Positions 1-9,084 of a stretch of DNA of 64,000 nt are shown one piece after another. The notes beneath the pieces are model-generated. The model saw only the letters and a list, made by a program, of their open reading frames with translations. It was not told where the DNA came from and made no database searches. A program made the position numbers and the translations under genes. The number at the start of each line of letters is the position of its first letter. Positions within the stretch are counted from its first letter, which is position 1. The stretch is from Nostoc sp. UHCC 0926 (GTDB lineage: Bacteria; Cyanobacteriota; Cyanobacteriia; Cyanobacteriales; Nostocaceae), in contig NZ_CP117768.1 in assembly GCF_028623165.1 (NCBI RefSeq), positions 3,968,001-4,032,000 of the forward strand, given 5' to 3'.

Positions 1-427
1 TAATAATGCACGGAGCTGGTATCCTGGTGTCGGGTAGATGGTGACTCATAGGAAAATAGCGATTGAGCTAAGGAGAGCGACAACATAGCTAAACTGTCAT
101 AATTGAATAGCTTGTTTACTCCCTACATTTAAAAAAATATCAATTTTGTGGGGCAATCGTCTAAATAATTTGGAGTAAGTTTTTAGTTGACGAATACAAA
201 ATACAAATTTTGATTGCTGATGGAATTTTATTTTCCAGAATCTTTTGTTTTTTGTATAAACAATACTCAATATTATTTAATTACTACTTAGACCAGCATA
301 ACAAAATTTTCAGTAATAATCTCTAATAGAAGTAAATCTTATCTAAAGCTTTAAAGTCTACTGATGTTGAATTGTACTAAAATTATCACTCTTATCCAGC
401 AATTAACCAAATATTAATATAACTAAG
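1..427. other. AT-rich intergenic region, no gene seen
   Basis: No convincing reading frame, RNA gene or repeat is visible. The stretch is AT-rich and leads into cobS. I looked for a conserved cobalamin-riboswitch B12 box ahead of cobS and saw none. Confidence 0.5.
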
Positions 428-1201
428 ATGACAAAACAGCAACAGTGGTGGAAAAAGCTGCTGTTAAAGCTGGCAGCTAGTATGATATTTTACACCAGTA
501 TTCCCCTCCCAAATTTGAACGGATTGGACTTTCGGGGAGTGGCACAGCTTGCTTCGCTTGTAGGGTTGATAATTGGGGGAATTTTAGGGTTACTAGATAC
601 GGGGATGGATTATATTGGTATGCCCGTGCTAACTCGTAGTGCTTTGGTAGTAAGTGTTTGGATTGCCATTACTGGAGGACTACACTTAGATGGGGCAATG
701 GATACTGCTGATGGTTTGGCAGTGGGCAACCCAGATCGGCGACTGGAGGTAATGGCAGATAGTGCCACAGGTGCCTTTGGGGCAATGGCAGCGATCGCCT
801 TGGTGATCCTGAAAATAACAGCCTTAACAGATATACCAGAAAACCGTTGGTTACTGTTGATGGCTGCTTGTGGGTGGGGACGTTGGGGACAACAGCTGGC
901 GATCGCGCGATATCCTTACCTGAAACCAACTGGCAAAGGTGCCTTTCACAAACAAGCCATTCGTTCTTACAAAGATTTGTTACCGGGATTGTTTTTGTTG
1001 TTTTGTTTAAGTGGTTTACTTGTGCTGATAGATAAACAGCAGCTATTTCTCGCACTGACAATGATAATTGCTGGAAGTGCGATCGCCACTTTAACTGGTG
1101 CGTGGTTCAACCACAAATTAGGCGGACACACTGGAGATACCTACGGCGCAGTTGTCGAGTGGACTGAAGCCTTATTTCTCTGCGTGCTGACCACTTTTTA
1201 A
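428..1201 (+). CDS. cobS: Adenosylcobinamide-GDP ribazoletransferase (cobalamin synthase)
   Basis: This inner-membrane enzyme joins adenosylcobinamide-GDP to alpha-ribazole (or its phosphate), one of the last steps of vitamin B12 assembly. The 257 residues match the usual family length of about 250. The family's acidic signature is present as [16 protein letters not shown] near residues 84-99, followed by [19 protein letters not shown] and by several hydrophobic segments that fit a polytopic membrane protein. The start ATG lies in an AT-rich leader with no strong ribosome-binding site. No other cobalamin gene lies beside it in this window, so it seems to be a scattered pathway gene, as is common in cyanobacteria. 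Confidence 0.93.
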   Translation: MTKQQQWWKKLLLKLAASMIFYTSIPLPNLNGLDFRGVAQLASLVGLIIGGILGLLDTGMDYIGMPVLTRSALVVSVWIAITGGLHLDGAMDTADGLAVGNPDRRLEVMADSATGAFGAMAAIALVILKITALTDIPENRWLLLMAACGWGRWGQQLAIARYPYLKPTGKGAFHKQAIRSYKDLLPGLFLLFCLSGLLVLIDKQQLFLALTMIIAGSAIATLTGAWFNHKLGGHTGDTYGAVVEWTEALFLCVLTTF

Positions 1202-1270
1202 GAGATGAAGGAGATGAGGGAGCAGGGGAGCAGGGGGGAAATAACCAATGCCCAATGCCCAATACCCAGA

Positions 1271-1726
1271 TCATTTAATTGGTTGCAGCTTTGTCACCTT
1301 GAGTTTAAAAACCCCAACCCCAGTTTCCCCAAAAGAGCGGACACGAATAACATAATTCCCTGTCTCTACGATGCGGGTAAATAGTAGGGAATTGCTACTA
1401 CCATCAGGGCCATCATCATTTTCTGCCAGAGTCGATCCATCAGGTGCCAGCAGTGTGATGATGCTGTCAAAGTTTTCAGATGACAGGTCAACTGCTAAAT
1501 TATCGCCCTTCTGTAACTTGACTGTGTAATCACGAGCAAACCCACCTTGACCTGTGGGAATGTCTTTATCTGAGAGGCTATCAGTAATTTCAGTACTGTT
1601 AGGTAAAGGAATTGGACTATACAACTTATTTTGAGCAAAAGCTGCACTTGTACTTATGCCTATTGCCAGCAATGTGGCAGGAATGATCATGAGTTGTTTT
1701 AAACCTGCCGCAAAAACTTTATTCAT
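1271..1726 (-). CDS. Secreted PPC (pre-peptidase C-terminal) domain protein
   Basis: Starting at the internal ATG gives about 151 residues with a clear signal peptide ending near AFAQ; an upstream ATG at 1780 would add an unlikely Cys-rich leader. The mature part is one PPC-type beta-sandwich: the core FDSIITLLAPDGSTLAENDD, then SNSLLFTRIVETGNYVIRVR. Such domains usually trail secreted peptidases but also occur alone in cyanobacteria. No catalytic domain is present, so a binding or structural role outside the cell is the most that can be said. It converges on cobS, with only about 70 bp between the two stop codons. Confidence 0.8.
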   Translation of the reverse strand: MNKVFAAGLKQLMIIPATLLAIGISTSAAFAQNKLYSPIPLPNSTEITDSLSDKDIPTGQGGFARDYTVKLQKGDNLAVDLSSENFDSIITLLAPDGSTLAENDDGPDGSSNSLLFTRIVETGNYVIRVRSFGETGVGVFKLKVTKLQPIK

Positions 1727-1813
1727 ACATTTCAAGCAATTTTTTCCACAAAAATAGGGTAATTCGGTCAATTTATGCACTTATATGTCAAAGCTTGCCC
1801 ATTAATTCTGGAT

Positions 1814-2491
1814 TTATCCATCTTTGACGGTAGTGGCTACTGCTACTAATCCTAAGACCACAATTCCATACTGACCAAGTGTTTGCACAGCAGACCTGGC
1901 AGTAGCACCAGTAGTATAAATGTCGTCCACTAACAGCACTGGGACATTTGGGGGACGATGGCGAAATTCTTGGCCAATAGCAAAAGCTTGGTTCAAGTTT
2001 TTTTCTCGTTTAGATACCGACAAACCAAACTGCGCTTCAGTTTCTCGCACTCTTGCTAAACCGTTTAGTTTCAATTTTAATCCGGTTATTTCGCAGAAAC
2101 TTTGTGCGATCAGTGCGGCTTGATTGTATTTACGTTGCTTTTGCTTGCTAGGGTGCAGTGGAATGGGAACTACCACAGGTTGGCTATCTCGGCTTGGTGA
2201 ATTTAACAACCATGCTTCTCCTAACCATTGACCAAAGGGACGAGCTATTTGGGGTTGATTTTCGTATTTCATCGCCGCGATCGCTCGTTTCACCGGGCCA
2301 CCATATTCCCCCCAGCCAAATACTGGTATTGGTTCTTGCCACAGATAAATCGGGTCTTTTAGTTGACATTTTTGCAGTTGTCTGGTGCAGTTTTGACAGA
2401 ATTCTTCCGAGGTTGCACGTTGGCACAGAGGGCAATGGGATTGGAGAAAAAGATTGAGTAAGCCTGTGAGATTTTTAGTCCAAGTGTGCAT
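1814..2491 (-). CDS. ComF family phosphoribosyltransferase-like protein
   Basis: This is a 225-residue ComF/GntX-type protein. Near the N-terminus a four-cysteine zinc finger is visible (CPLC, then CQNC). Near the C-terminus the PRPP-binding loop reads VLLVDDIYTTGATA. The middle carries the conserved VVPIPLHPSKQKQRKYNQA segment. Relatives take part in DNA uptake during natural transformation in Gram-positive bacteria, and cyanobacterial homologues are thought to serve competence too, though the biochemical substrate is not settled. The gene is followed by the PPC protein on the same strand with about 90 bp between them. Confidence 0.88.
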   Translation of the reverse strand: MHTWTKNLTGLLNLFLQSHCPLCQRATSEEFCQNCTRQLQKCQLKDPIYLWQEPIPVFGWGEYGGPVKRAIAAMKYENQPQIARPFGQWLGEAWLLNSPSRDSQPVVVPIPLHPSKQKQRKYNQAALIAQSFCEITGLKLKLNGLARVRETEAQFGLSVSKREKNLNQAFAIGQEFRHRPPNVPVLLVDDIYTTGATARSAVQTLGQYGIVVLGLVAVATTVKDG

Positions 2492-2536
2492 TTTAAGAAT
2501 TAGGAATTAGAAGTTAAGAGTTAGGAGTTAACTCCT

Positions 2537-3025
2537 TTAACTGTTGTGCAGTAACTTAACATACACGCGATCGCAGCGTGTTGTTTCCACACCTGTTGCT
2601 GGAGTGTAGCCGTTGCTTTCATACAGCTTGACTGCTTCCACCAAAACGCTGGCGGTTTCAATCCAAATTTGCCCAAAACCACGATCTGCGATCGCTGCTT
2701 CTAGCTGTTGTAACAAATATTTCCCCAATCCCAAACCCCTGATGCTGGGCAAAAGATACATTTTGCGGATTTCTACAGCTTTTTCGCCACGATGTATGGG
2801 GTAGTATGCCCCAGTACCCACTAACTGGCTTTGGTGTTCAATTACCCAAAACTCTCCCCCAGTGGCTAAATAATATTCCTCTACTCGCAGCACATCTCGG
2901 TCAGCACCGTTTGGTTCCCAACCCAGACCGTATTCTGATAATACATAACTGATGACTTCGGCGGCTCTAGTGCGATCGCTTTCCACCCAATCACGAATTA
3001 AAAAATCTTGATAAGAGTTTTTCAT
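2537..3025 (-). CDS. GNAT family N-acetyltransferase
   Basis: This is a compact acetyl-CoA-dependent acyltransferase. The acetyl-CoA loop appears as RGLGLGKYLLQQLEAA (motif A, R/Q-x-x-G-x-G/A form), preceded by the beta-strand EIRKMYLLPS and followed by LYESNGYTPATGVETTRCD. The substrate cannot be told from sequence. I prefer the ATG giving MKNSYQDFLIRD, because the 14 residues from the more distal ATG at 3067 do not resemble the family; an ATG two codons further upstream is equally possible. It lies 46 bp upstream of the comF-like gene on the same strand and may share its transcript. Confidence 0.85.
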   Translation of the reverse strand: MKNSYQDFLIRDWVESDRTRAAEVISYVLSEYGLGWEPNGADRDVLRVEEYYLATGGEFWVIEHQSQLVGTGAYYPIHRGEKAVEIRKMYLLPSIRGLGLGKYLLQQLEAAIADRGFGQIWIETASVLVEAVKLYESNGYTPATGVETTRCDRVYVKLLHNS

Positions 3026-3216
3026 TACCATTTGCTGGTCAAGTTTACACAGAAAATTTTTCCGCATCTATATCCCAATTTACCCAGCAAATAGCAATTC
3101 TTGCAGAGTCGATTTCAGGCGCTACTATCAAGGCGTGAATTGTGCCAGTGTTGATAAAAGTCATCTTTAACAAATAAATTGGCTCTACATCTATATCATC
3201 AACGTAGAATCTATTG

Positions 3217-3447
3217 AAGCCCGGAACTATCACCCGAATTTACCATGCCAGGGAAATTCTGCTCTCTCGTCTAGATAATCCACCATCGATACTAGAATTA
3301 GCTCAACTTGTGGGGGTTAGCGATGCCTGCGGCGGGCTACGCCTACGCACTCTCAAACGCGGGTTTCAAGAATTATTTAACACAACGGTGTTTCGCTGCC
3401 TTACTGAGAAACGCATGGAGCAAGCACAGCAAAGGTTGCGACACTGA
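3217..3447 (+). pseudogene. Fragment of an AraC-type regulator carrying a small dispersed repeat
   Basis: This is a decayed partial copy of the intact AraC regulator that lies 360 bp downstream. EILLSRLDNPPSILELAQL here matches EILLSRLDNPPSLMELAQM there, and RGFQELFNTTVFRCLTEKRM matches YGFKEVFGTTVFGYLTEQRM. The N-terminal sensor part and the second helix-turn-helix (from LRSGKLS onward) are missing. Between GVS and TLKRGF, two residues of the intact protein are replaced by nine encoded by a 29-bp dispersed repeat, inserted without breaking the frame. It is unlikely to give a working regulator. Confidence 0.8.
3320..3348 (+). repeat. Small dispersed repeat inside the AraC fragment
   Basis: GCGATGCCTGCGGCGGGCTA followed by CGCCTACGC. 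Close copies occur in this window at 21742-21770 and 62302-62330, with diverged relatives at 5665, 9647, 45942 and 57777. It resembles the small dispersed repeats described from Nostoc punctiforme, known to insert inside genes. Confidence 0.8.
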
Positions 3448-3808
3448 TTTTTGTGTTTATGGTTAATAGTCTCTAGTAAAACTGAGACGATCGCAATTTT
3501 TGGCAGACTCGTAAACTTCTGTGTCATCACTACATCAAATTGTTTCTTTACTTGTAGAGCATCTACCATACAAGTAAAATCCTTTAGCTAAACGCTTATG
3601 TATGGCTCATTTTGCCAGTTTTGCCCAAATTTTTGTAGGCTCTTAATTTGGCGAAGGTATTGACTAACACAAATAGTAAATATCCAATTCTTACAGCATT
3701 TTCCCCTAATGACTGTAAAATAATTGCTAATTACTGGCATTAAGACTATTAGTCGCCGACCATGACTATTACCATGACAGCGCCGGAAAAAGGGGGCAGA
3801 AGCAGCAA

Positions 3809-4750
3809 ATGAACAACCTGCAAAACCCAGAGCCAAATGAATTTATTTATCAAATATCTAGTTGGGAGGGCAAAGGATATGAGCGAGCGATTGAAGTGCA
3901 TCCCAATCTCTGGCTTTCTATTTCGGACATAGAACAGCACCATGACTATTTCGGAAAAATTACTGAATACGATCATCCCGTACAATTTCAAGTTCTGCTT
4001 GCCGGGAAAAATTTAGATGAATATGGGGGGCAGGTTGGAGAAGGATACACACTCATCTCTGGTAGCGGCGTGCAACGAGCAATGTTTCTGAGGAGTCCGA
4101 AAGGTCGAGTTATGGATGTTAACATCGAGATGCCAACTGATTTACTCAGAACATTTTTCCCTGACGAGGATGGACAAATTCTTCCCCAGCTGAAGTTTCT
4201 CACAAAAGGTAATGATTGGCAGACATTACTTTACCCCCAAACTACAACCGCTATTCAGGGTGTGGCACAGCAAATCGTTAACTGTCCTTACAAAGGAATC
4301 ACCAAGCGGATGTATTTGCAGGGGAAGATCCAAGAATTAATGGCGTTGCAACTCGCTCCCATTTTGGCAGAGCAGGATGGACTGCAACCATTTCCACGAC
4401 TAAAGGCTCAAACCATTGTTTGTATTCATCATGCCAAGGAAATTTTGCTTTCCCGTCTGGATAATCCGCCATCGCTGATGGAATTAGCGCAGATGGTAGG
4501 AGTAAGTTCACGCACTCTGCGTTATGGGTTTAAAGAAGTATTTGGCACAACGGTGTTTGGCTATCTCACCGAGCAGCGTATGGAACAAGCAGAGCAACTT
4601 TTGCGCTCTGGTAAGCTGAGTATTGCCGAAGTTGCCAATTTGATTGGTTATTCTCAACCGGGAAACTTCGCTGCTGTTTTTAAAAGAAAATTTGGCATTA
4701 CACCCAGTGAATGTTTGTCAGGTAAAAAGAATATTTTCGGAGATGTCTAA
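3809..4750 (+). CDS. AraC family transcriptional regulator (PchR-like)
   Basis: This is a 313-residue regulator. The C-terminal hundred residues hold the double helix-turn-helix of the AraC family: LMELAQMVGVSSRTLRYGFK is the first helix pair, and IAEVANLIGYSQPGNFAAVF with KRKFGITPSE is the second. The N-terminal part is a sensor region of the kind seen in PchR-type regulators of siderophore uptake. Its place directly upstream of AMIN/TonB receptor genes supports control of iron uptake, with an iron-siderophore complex as the likely effector (inference). A GGGGG-rich stretch about 10 nt upstream could serve as the ribosome-binding site. Confidence 0.88.
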   Translation: MNNLQNPEPNEFIYQISSWEGKGYERAIEVHPNLWLSISDIEQHHDYFGKITEYDHPVQFQVLLAGKNLDEYGGQVGEGYTLISGSGVQRAMFLRSPKGRVMDVNIEMPTDLLRTFFPDEDGQILPQLKFLTKGNDWQTLLYPQTTTAIQGVAQQIVNCPYKGITKRMYLQGKIQELMALQLAPILAEQDGLQPFPRLKAQTIVCIHHAKEILLSRLDNPPSLMELAQMVGVSSRTLRYGFKEVFGTTVFGYLTEQRMEQAEQLLRSGKLSIAEVANLIGYSQPGNFAAVFKRKFGITPSECLSGKKNIFGDV

Positions 4751-4877
4751 TGCCGTTTTGCAGCTGTCATGCCGTTTTGCACTAGACACAATCACAAGTG
4801 TATCTCTACACTAAGCTTCATTGCAATTAATAAGTATACGCAATAAGTCTTTGAATCAAAACTGTGTAGGGAACGGA

Positions 4878-5393
4878 ATGAAAAGTTGGCAGCCCAATAT
4901 CTATTTATGTCTTGCAGCAAGTTTAGTGGGAATGATAAACATTTTGGTAATTCAACCTGCTTGGGCAGAGGCAAAACTTGGGAATAGAGATAAATCTTCA
5001 CAAAAAAATCTTGACAATTTTAATCAACAAATAGATAGTTTTAAACTTGGCGATCGCCTTCAAAAGGGGGTGAAGTAAGACAAAAAAGCCCCCCTTTTGA
5101 AGAGAGTTTGGGGTAATCGAAAAATCCGGCAACTCAGTGATCTAGAGCGTCCCAGCACTAGCGCTCAAATGCTGGTACAGACACCAACCAACCCACCGAA
5201 CTCAGAACAAAGAAGTGGGGATCAAGTTGTGCCAATCACGGGAGTAAAAGCAAATGCTACAGACAAAGGTGTGGAGGTAATTTTAGAGACCTCTCAAGGT
5301 ACTCAACTGCAAGTTACAAATCGCAGTGCTGGTAATAGCTTTATTACAGATGTATCTGGCGGGCAATTACGTTTACCGTCAGGTAGTTTTTAG
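4878..5393 (+). pseudogene. Truncated AMIN-domain N-terminus of a TonB-dependent receptor
   Basis: The reading frame starts with a signal peptide (MKSWQPNIYLCLAAS, cleavage near AWAEA), meets a TAA at 5076-5078, and then continues in the same frame through QLSDLERPSTSAQM and an AMIN-type stretch (VVPITGVKANATDKGVEVIL) to a stop at 5391. Line for line it matches residues 1-135 or so of the receptor gene 100 bp downstream. Plug and barrel are absent. The premature stop lies in the loop of a 13-bp perfect hairpin. This is a decayed duplicate of the neighbouring receptor's 5' end. Confidence 0.82.
5058..5102. repeat. 13-bp stem hairpin interrupting the receptor fragment
   Basis: CTTCAAAAGGGGG at 5058-5070 is the exact reverse complement of CCCCCTTTTGAAG at 5090-5102. 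The 19-nt loop holds the in-frame TAA that breaks the upstream receptor fragment. It looks like a small palindromic insertion rather than a terminator. Confidence 0.7.
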
Positions 5394-5492
5394 TCATTCA
5401 AGGAGTTGAATGACTAATCTCTGCTTTTTGAGATGCTCATTGCAAATAGTGTCAATAAAGTTTAGGTTTAGCAAGCTGGTGTTTGAGGAGTT

Positions 5493-7787
5493 ATGATGAA
5501 AAGTTCGTGGTTATATAGCGGTTTTCAGTTGTGGCTGGCACTTAGTCTGTCAGGATGTTTGAGTGCTTTAGTAGTTATGCCTGCATCGGCACAGGTGAAA
5601 TCAGAAAGTAATGTAGATTCCCCTGCTTCCAGGAACCTGACTCCCCTTTTGAAAGTTGGCAGGGGCGATGCCAAAGGCGGGCTACGCCGAAACAATTCTC
5701 CTATAATTCGACAACTAAGCGAAGTTGAACCCCCCATTACCAATGCCCAACTGTTACTAGTGCAGTCGCCCACACCACAAATAACACCAATAACGTCCGT
5801 TAAAGCAAATCCCACTGCTCAAGGTGTGGAGATAATTTTACAGACACCTCTTGGGACTCAACTGCCAGTCACAAATCGCAGTACGGGTAATAATTTTATT
5901 GCCGACATATCTGGTGGGCAGTTGCGTTTAGCGTCAGGCGAGGCTTTTACGTTTCGTTCGGAAAAACCGCTTGCGGGAATTACTGAAATAACAGTTACGA
6001 ATGTTGATGCGAATACTGTGCGAGTGATGGTGGTGGGTGAGAAGGGTTTGCCCACTGTTGAGTTATTTGATGATAATGCTGGGCTGGTTTTTGGTATATC
6101 TTCTACTACAATAGCGACACAGCCACCACAGCAACCCCAAATACCGCAGACTCAAGAAAAGCCTCCTAATGAGACACCGCAACAGCAACCAGCAGCACAG
6201 CCGGATGAGCCGATTGAGTTGGTAGTGACAGGGGAGCAGGATGGCTATAATGTGCAAAATGCGACAACAGCGACAAGAACCGACACCCCCTTGCGAGACA
6301 TTCCCCAGTCAATTCAAGTCATTCCCAATCAGGTGATTAAAGATCAGGGCGTGAATCGACTGCAAGATGCAGTGCGAAATAATGCTCCGGGTGTCTCACA
6401 GTATTTTGGTCAAAATCAAAGTTTTGTTATTCGCGGATTTAGACAAGATTTCAACCTCATAAATGGGTTTCGTAGCGGTGTCAGAGCACCCGTGGATGTG
6501 GATCTTGCGAATATAGAACGGATTGAGGTGTTACGCGGACCGGCATCGGTTTTGTTTGGGCAATTGCAGCCCGGAGGCGTTATCAACACGGTGACGAAAC
6601 AGCCTCTGAGTGAGCCTTATTATAATGTCAACTTCACAGGGGGGCAGTTCAGCTTTTACCGTTCAGAGCTTGATCTTTCAGAACCCTTAACTGATGACGG
6701 CAATTTGCGGTATCGGCTTAATACAGCCTATCAAAACAATGGCAGTTTTCGAGACTTTGTGAGTGAGCAGCGCTTTTCTGTGGCTCCTGTCCTGCAATGG
6801 AATATCAGCAAAAATACGACCTTAACGGTTGACTTCTCCTATACCTATAACGATCCACAGCTTGATTATGGTGTATTAGCCCTCAGTGATGGTTCTCTGG
6901 TGCTGCCGATTAATCGAGCCTTGTTCTATCCATCCCTGGACAGGTATACCGAGGAGCAATATCAGGCGAGTTACCGACTTGAGCATAAGTTCAGTGATAA
7001 CTGGCAGCTTCGCAATGGACTTTCTTTCTCTAATACATCTTCCTCTGGTGGCTATACATACGTAGAAAATGACTTCCGTGATGATCGCTTTATTGATAAA
7101 CTCTATGCGGATGGGGTTTCCATAGCCCAGAGCTATCAAATGCAGACCGATCTAATTGGGAAATTTGCCACGGGTTCCATTCAGCATCAGTTATTAGTCG
7201 GGTTTGATCTTAGTCGCACTACCGACTATTTTACGTTTGGTACTGCTTTATTACCGACGATCGATATCTTCAACCCAAATTACAATGTTACTCGACCAAA
7301 TGTCCAAATCGAGAATTATGGCACAACTTTCACAGACACCCTGGGTATCTACGCTCAGGATCAGATTGACATTACCGACAATTTGCACTTGCTAGTCGGT
7401 GGACGCTTTGACTTCACCGAACAGTACGATAGTCTTGATACCTTTTCTCAGGCGGATCAAGCGTTCAGCCCTCGTGTTGGCATTGTCTATCAGCCTATTA
7501 AACCAATTTCTCTCTATGCCAGCTACAGTCAATCGTTTAATCCGGTGATTGGGCGATCGCGCACCAATTCACCCTTTGAGCCTGAGCGAGGCAACCAATA
7601 CGAAGTCGGCATCAAAGCAGACATCACCAATAAGCTGTCTGCCACGTTAGCTGCTTTTCAGATTACTAAGACCAATGTGCTAACTGGTGACCCTGTTGAT
7701 CCGATCAATTTCTCCATCCAAATCGGTGAGCAGCGCAGTCGAGGGGTTGAGTTCACCATTGTGGGCGAAAGCGCCAAAATCTCATAG
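5493..7787 (+). CDS. TonB-dependent siderophore receptor with AMIN domain, C-terminally truncated
   Basis: This is an outer-membrane receptor for energy-coupled uptake of ferric siderophores. In order, the protein has a signal peptide (residues 1-34, ending ASA), an AMIN domain (about 95-200), a Pro/Gln linker, the plug (DTPLRDIPQSIQVIPNQVI, then IERIEVLRGPASVLFGQLQP) and most of a beta-barrel. It stops at 764 residues after GVEFTIVGESAKIS. Cyanobacterial relatives usually run about 100 residues further to a final aromatic strand, and that end is missing, so folding is doubtful. GAGGAG just upstream of the first ATG is a good ribosome-binding site. A dispersed repeat adds an in-frame peptide near residue 60. 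Confidence 0.85.
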   Translation: MMKSSWLYSGFQLWLALSLSGCLSALVVMPASAQVKSESNVDSPASRNLTPLLKVGRGDAKGGLRRNNSPIIRQLSEVEPPITNAQLLLVQSPTPQITPITSVKANPTAQGVEIILQTPLGTQLPVTNRSTGNNFIADISGGQLRLASGEAFTFRSEKPLAGITEITVTNVDANTVRVMVVGEKGLPTVELFDDNAGLVFGISSTTIATQPPQQPQIPQTQEKPPNETPQQQPAAQPDEPIELVVTGEQDGYNVQNATTATRTDTPLRDIPQSIQVIPNQVIKDQGVNRLQDAVRNNAPGVSQYFGQNQSFVIRGFRQDFNLINGFRSGVRAPVDVDLANIERIEVLRGPASVLFGQLQPGGVINTVTKQPLSEPYYNVNFTGGQFSFYRSELDLSEPLTDDGNLRYRLNTAYQNNGSFRDFVSEQRFSVAPVLQWNISKNTTLTVDFSYTYNDPQLDYGVLALSDGSLVLPINRALFYPSLDRYTEEQYQASYRLEHKFSDNWQLRNGLSFSNTSSSGGYTYVENDFRDDRFIDKLYADGVSIAQSYQMQTDLIGKFATGSIQHQLLVGFDLSRTTDYFTFGTALLPTIDIFNPNYNVTRPNVQIENYGTTFTDTLGIYAQDQIDITDNLHLLVGGRFDFTEQYDSLDTFSQADQAFSPRVGIVYQPIKPISLYASYSQSFNPVIGRSRTNSPFEPERGNQYEVGIKADITNKLSATLAAFQITKTNVLTGDPVDPINFSIQIGEQRSRGVEFTIVGESAKIS
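5665..5690 (+). repeat. Small dispersed repeat inserted in frame in the receptor gene
   Basis: GCGATGCCAAAGGCGGGCTA plus CGCCGA is a variant of the repeat at 3320. It encodes GDAKGGLRR, which interrupts a segment that is otherwise parallel to the decayed receptor copy upstream (KVWGNRKIRQLSDLE there; KVGR...IIRQLSEVE here). Confidence 0.7.
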
Positions 7788-8022
7788 TTTTGGTAACAAT
7801 ATCCTTGAAACGGCTGGGCATTTTATTTTTTGGATCTCTCTTAATCTGTTGAGAGTTGATATTTGAAGTCTATAAACCCAAACAAAAGGTATTTATGAAA
7901 ATACCTTTGCCTCGCTTTACTTAATCTATTGTTATTGAGCGTTTTGACATTCACACTTGCTTCAGCTTGTGCAATAATATTGACCACAGTGTTACTTATC
8001 AAAAAGTTTTAATAAAAAACAT

Positions 8023-8376
8023 ATGTCTTCAACTGCTCTAACCTTGAACCTAATTGAAGGTTCTGTCTCCTTCAGTTTTTCACCCCAAGCAGCACGAGAA
8101 TTAAAGACAGCGACGGATAAACTGATGGAGCGCTTGAAAGCTGTCGCCGCTAAACCTACTCCTGGCGGCGGTAAAGTCACTCCCCAGCCTCCCCTGGAAT
8201 ATCGTTATACGGGTGAAGTATTTTTAGAAATTTTCTGCAATCCTAATATCTGGTCAACGCCCTTCGCAGCCAAAGTTTTACTGACTGTCCGCAACGTCAA
8301 CATCCGCTTGACTACAGAAGCTGAACTTACCCGTATCATTGAAGACATTAATCAGTATTTAGAGCAAATAGGATAA
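8023..8376 (+). CDS. Conserved-looking protein of unknown function
   Basis: I do not recognise a named family. The 117 residues are soluble and mixed alpha/beta, with a Gly/Pro-rich centre (KPTPGGGKVTPQPPLEY) between an N-terminal helix-rich part (SPQAARELKTATDKLMERLK) and a C-terminal part with VLLTVRNVNIRLTTEAELTR. Codon use looks native, and the ATG opens with MSSTALTLNLIEGSVS. The composition and clean boundaries suggest a real cyanobacterial gene. It stands alone, downstream of the truncated receptor. Confidence 0.7.
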   Translation: MSSTALTLNLIEGSVSFSFSPQAARELKTATDKLMERLKAVAAKPTPGGGKVTPQPPLEYRYTGEVFLEIFCNPNIWSTPFAAKVLLTVRNVNIRLTTEAELTRIIEDINQYLEQIG

Positions 8377-9084
8377 ATTTTTTGGTAATTTTTTATACTT
8401 GCTTTTCGAGATTTTTTAAGAAAGAATACCATACAAACTTTGGATTTTGCGAAAGTTGAGCCATTTGCTTGCAAAGGTTCCCGAAGCTCCGATAGCGCAG
8501 CGTAAAGCCTGCGGCATGGCTTCGCTCGTTAGCGAGTCCGCGTTCGCGCAGCGTCTCGTAGAGAACGTCTGACTCGCTAACGAGCGAACGCGAACAACGT
8601 CTCCCCTTCTCACATTGCCAGAGGCTAGCGCTAAGGGAGAAGAGAAGGCTTTACGCTGCGCTATCTGTTGTAGCAACTGGTGTCGGTTAGCCCAACTTAG
8701 CAAACTTTTCAGGACGGATTTTTATTTTGAACAGTAACCAAACTATCGCTTACTTGAGGGAAGCGATGTCATGAATTGCGAGTTAAAAGTGAAGTTCTTC
8801 CACTTTTATCAGATCAATGTAGGAACTTCACAGAATCTACACACTAGACTCAAGCTGTAGCACCAGATATACAGAACAAATGGTTCTGATACCGACTTAA
8901 ACTTGAAAACTTGTATAAATTCAGACTCCAATGTTTCTGTATTAATGAAAAACGCAAGATTCTCTATGGGGCAATGCTCATCAAAAACCAGAGATTATTC
9001 CCCAGATTGGGCGTCGAATCGTTGATGGTGACATCCACACATCAAAAATAAAGTCCCAATTCCAAATCCGAAATCAAACATTGA
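8377..9084. other. Repeat-rich intergenic region without a gene
   Basis: The region is dominated by the nested palindrome at 8491-8665. Around 8785-8830 a second small fold is visible: AAAAGTG pairs with CACTTTT, and GTGAAGTTC pairs with GAACTTCAC. Reading frames across the palindrome are repetitive Arg/Ser-rich artefacts. Confidence 0.6.
8491..8665. repeat. Nested perfect inverted repeats (cruciform-like element)
   Basis: The outer arms GATAGCGCAGCGTAAAGCC (8491-8509) and its exact reverse complement (8647-8665) are 19 bp long. Inside them, TTCGCTCGTTAGCGAGTC (8521-8538) and its exact reverse complement (8571-8588) are 18 bp long. The short motifs (GCGCAGCGTCTCGTAGAGAA) recur elsewhere in the window, for example near 35530 and 48620. 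Confidence 0.85.

Noticed and set aside
1..427. Cobalamin riboswitch upstream of cobS
   Set aside because: No B12 box or matching stems were visible.
3045..3233. Minus-strand frame of 62 residues upstream of the acetyltransferase gene
   Set aside because: It overlaps the AraC fragment on the other strand and has no recognisable family; it could be a remnant but support is too weak.
8416..8703. Minus-strand open frame of 95 residues
   Set aside because: It runs entirely through the nested palindromic repeat, and its composition reflects the repeat.
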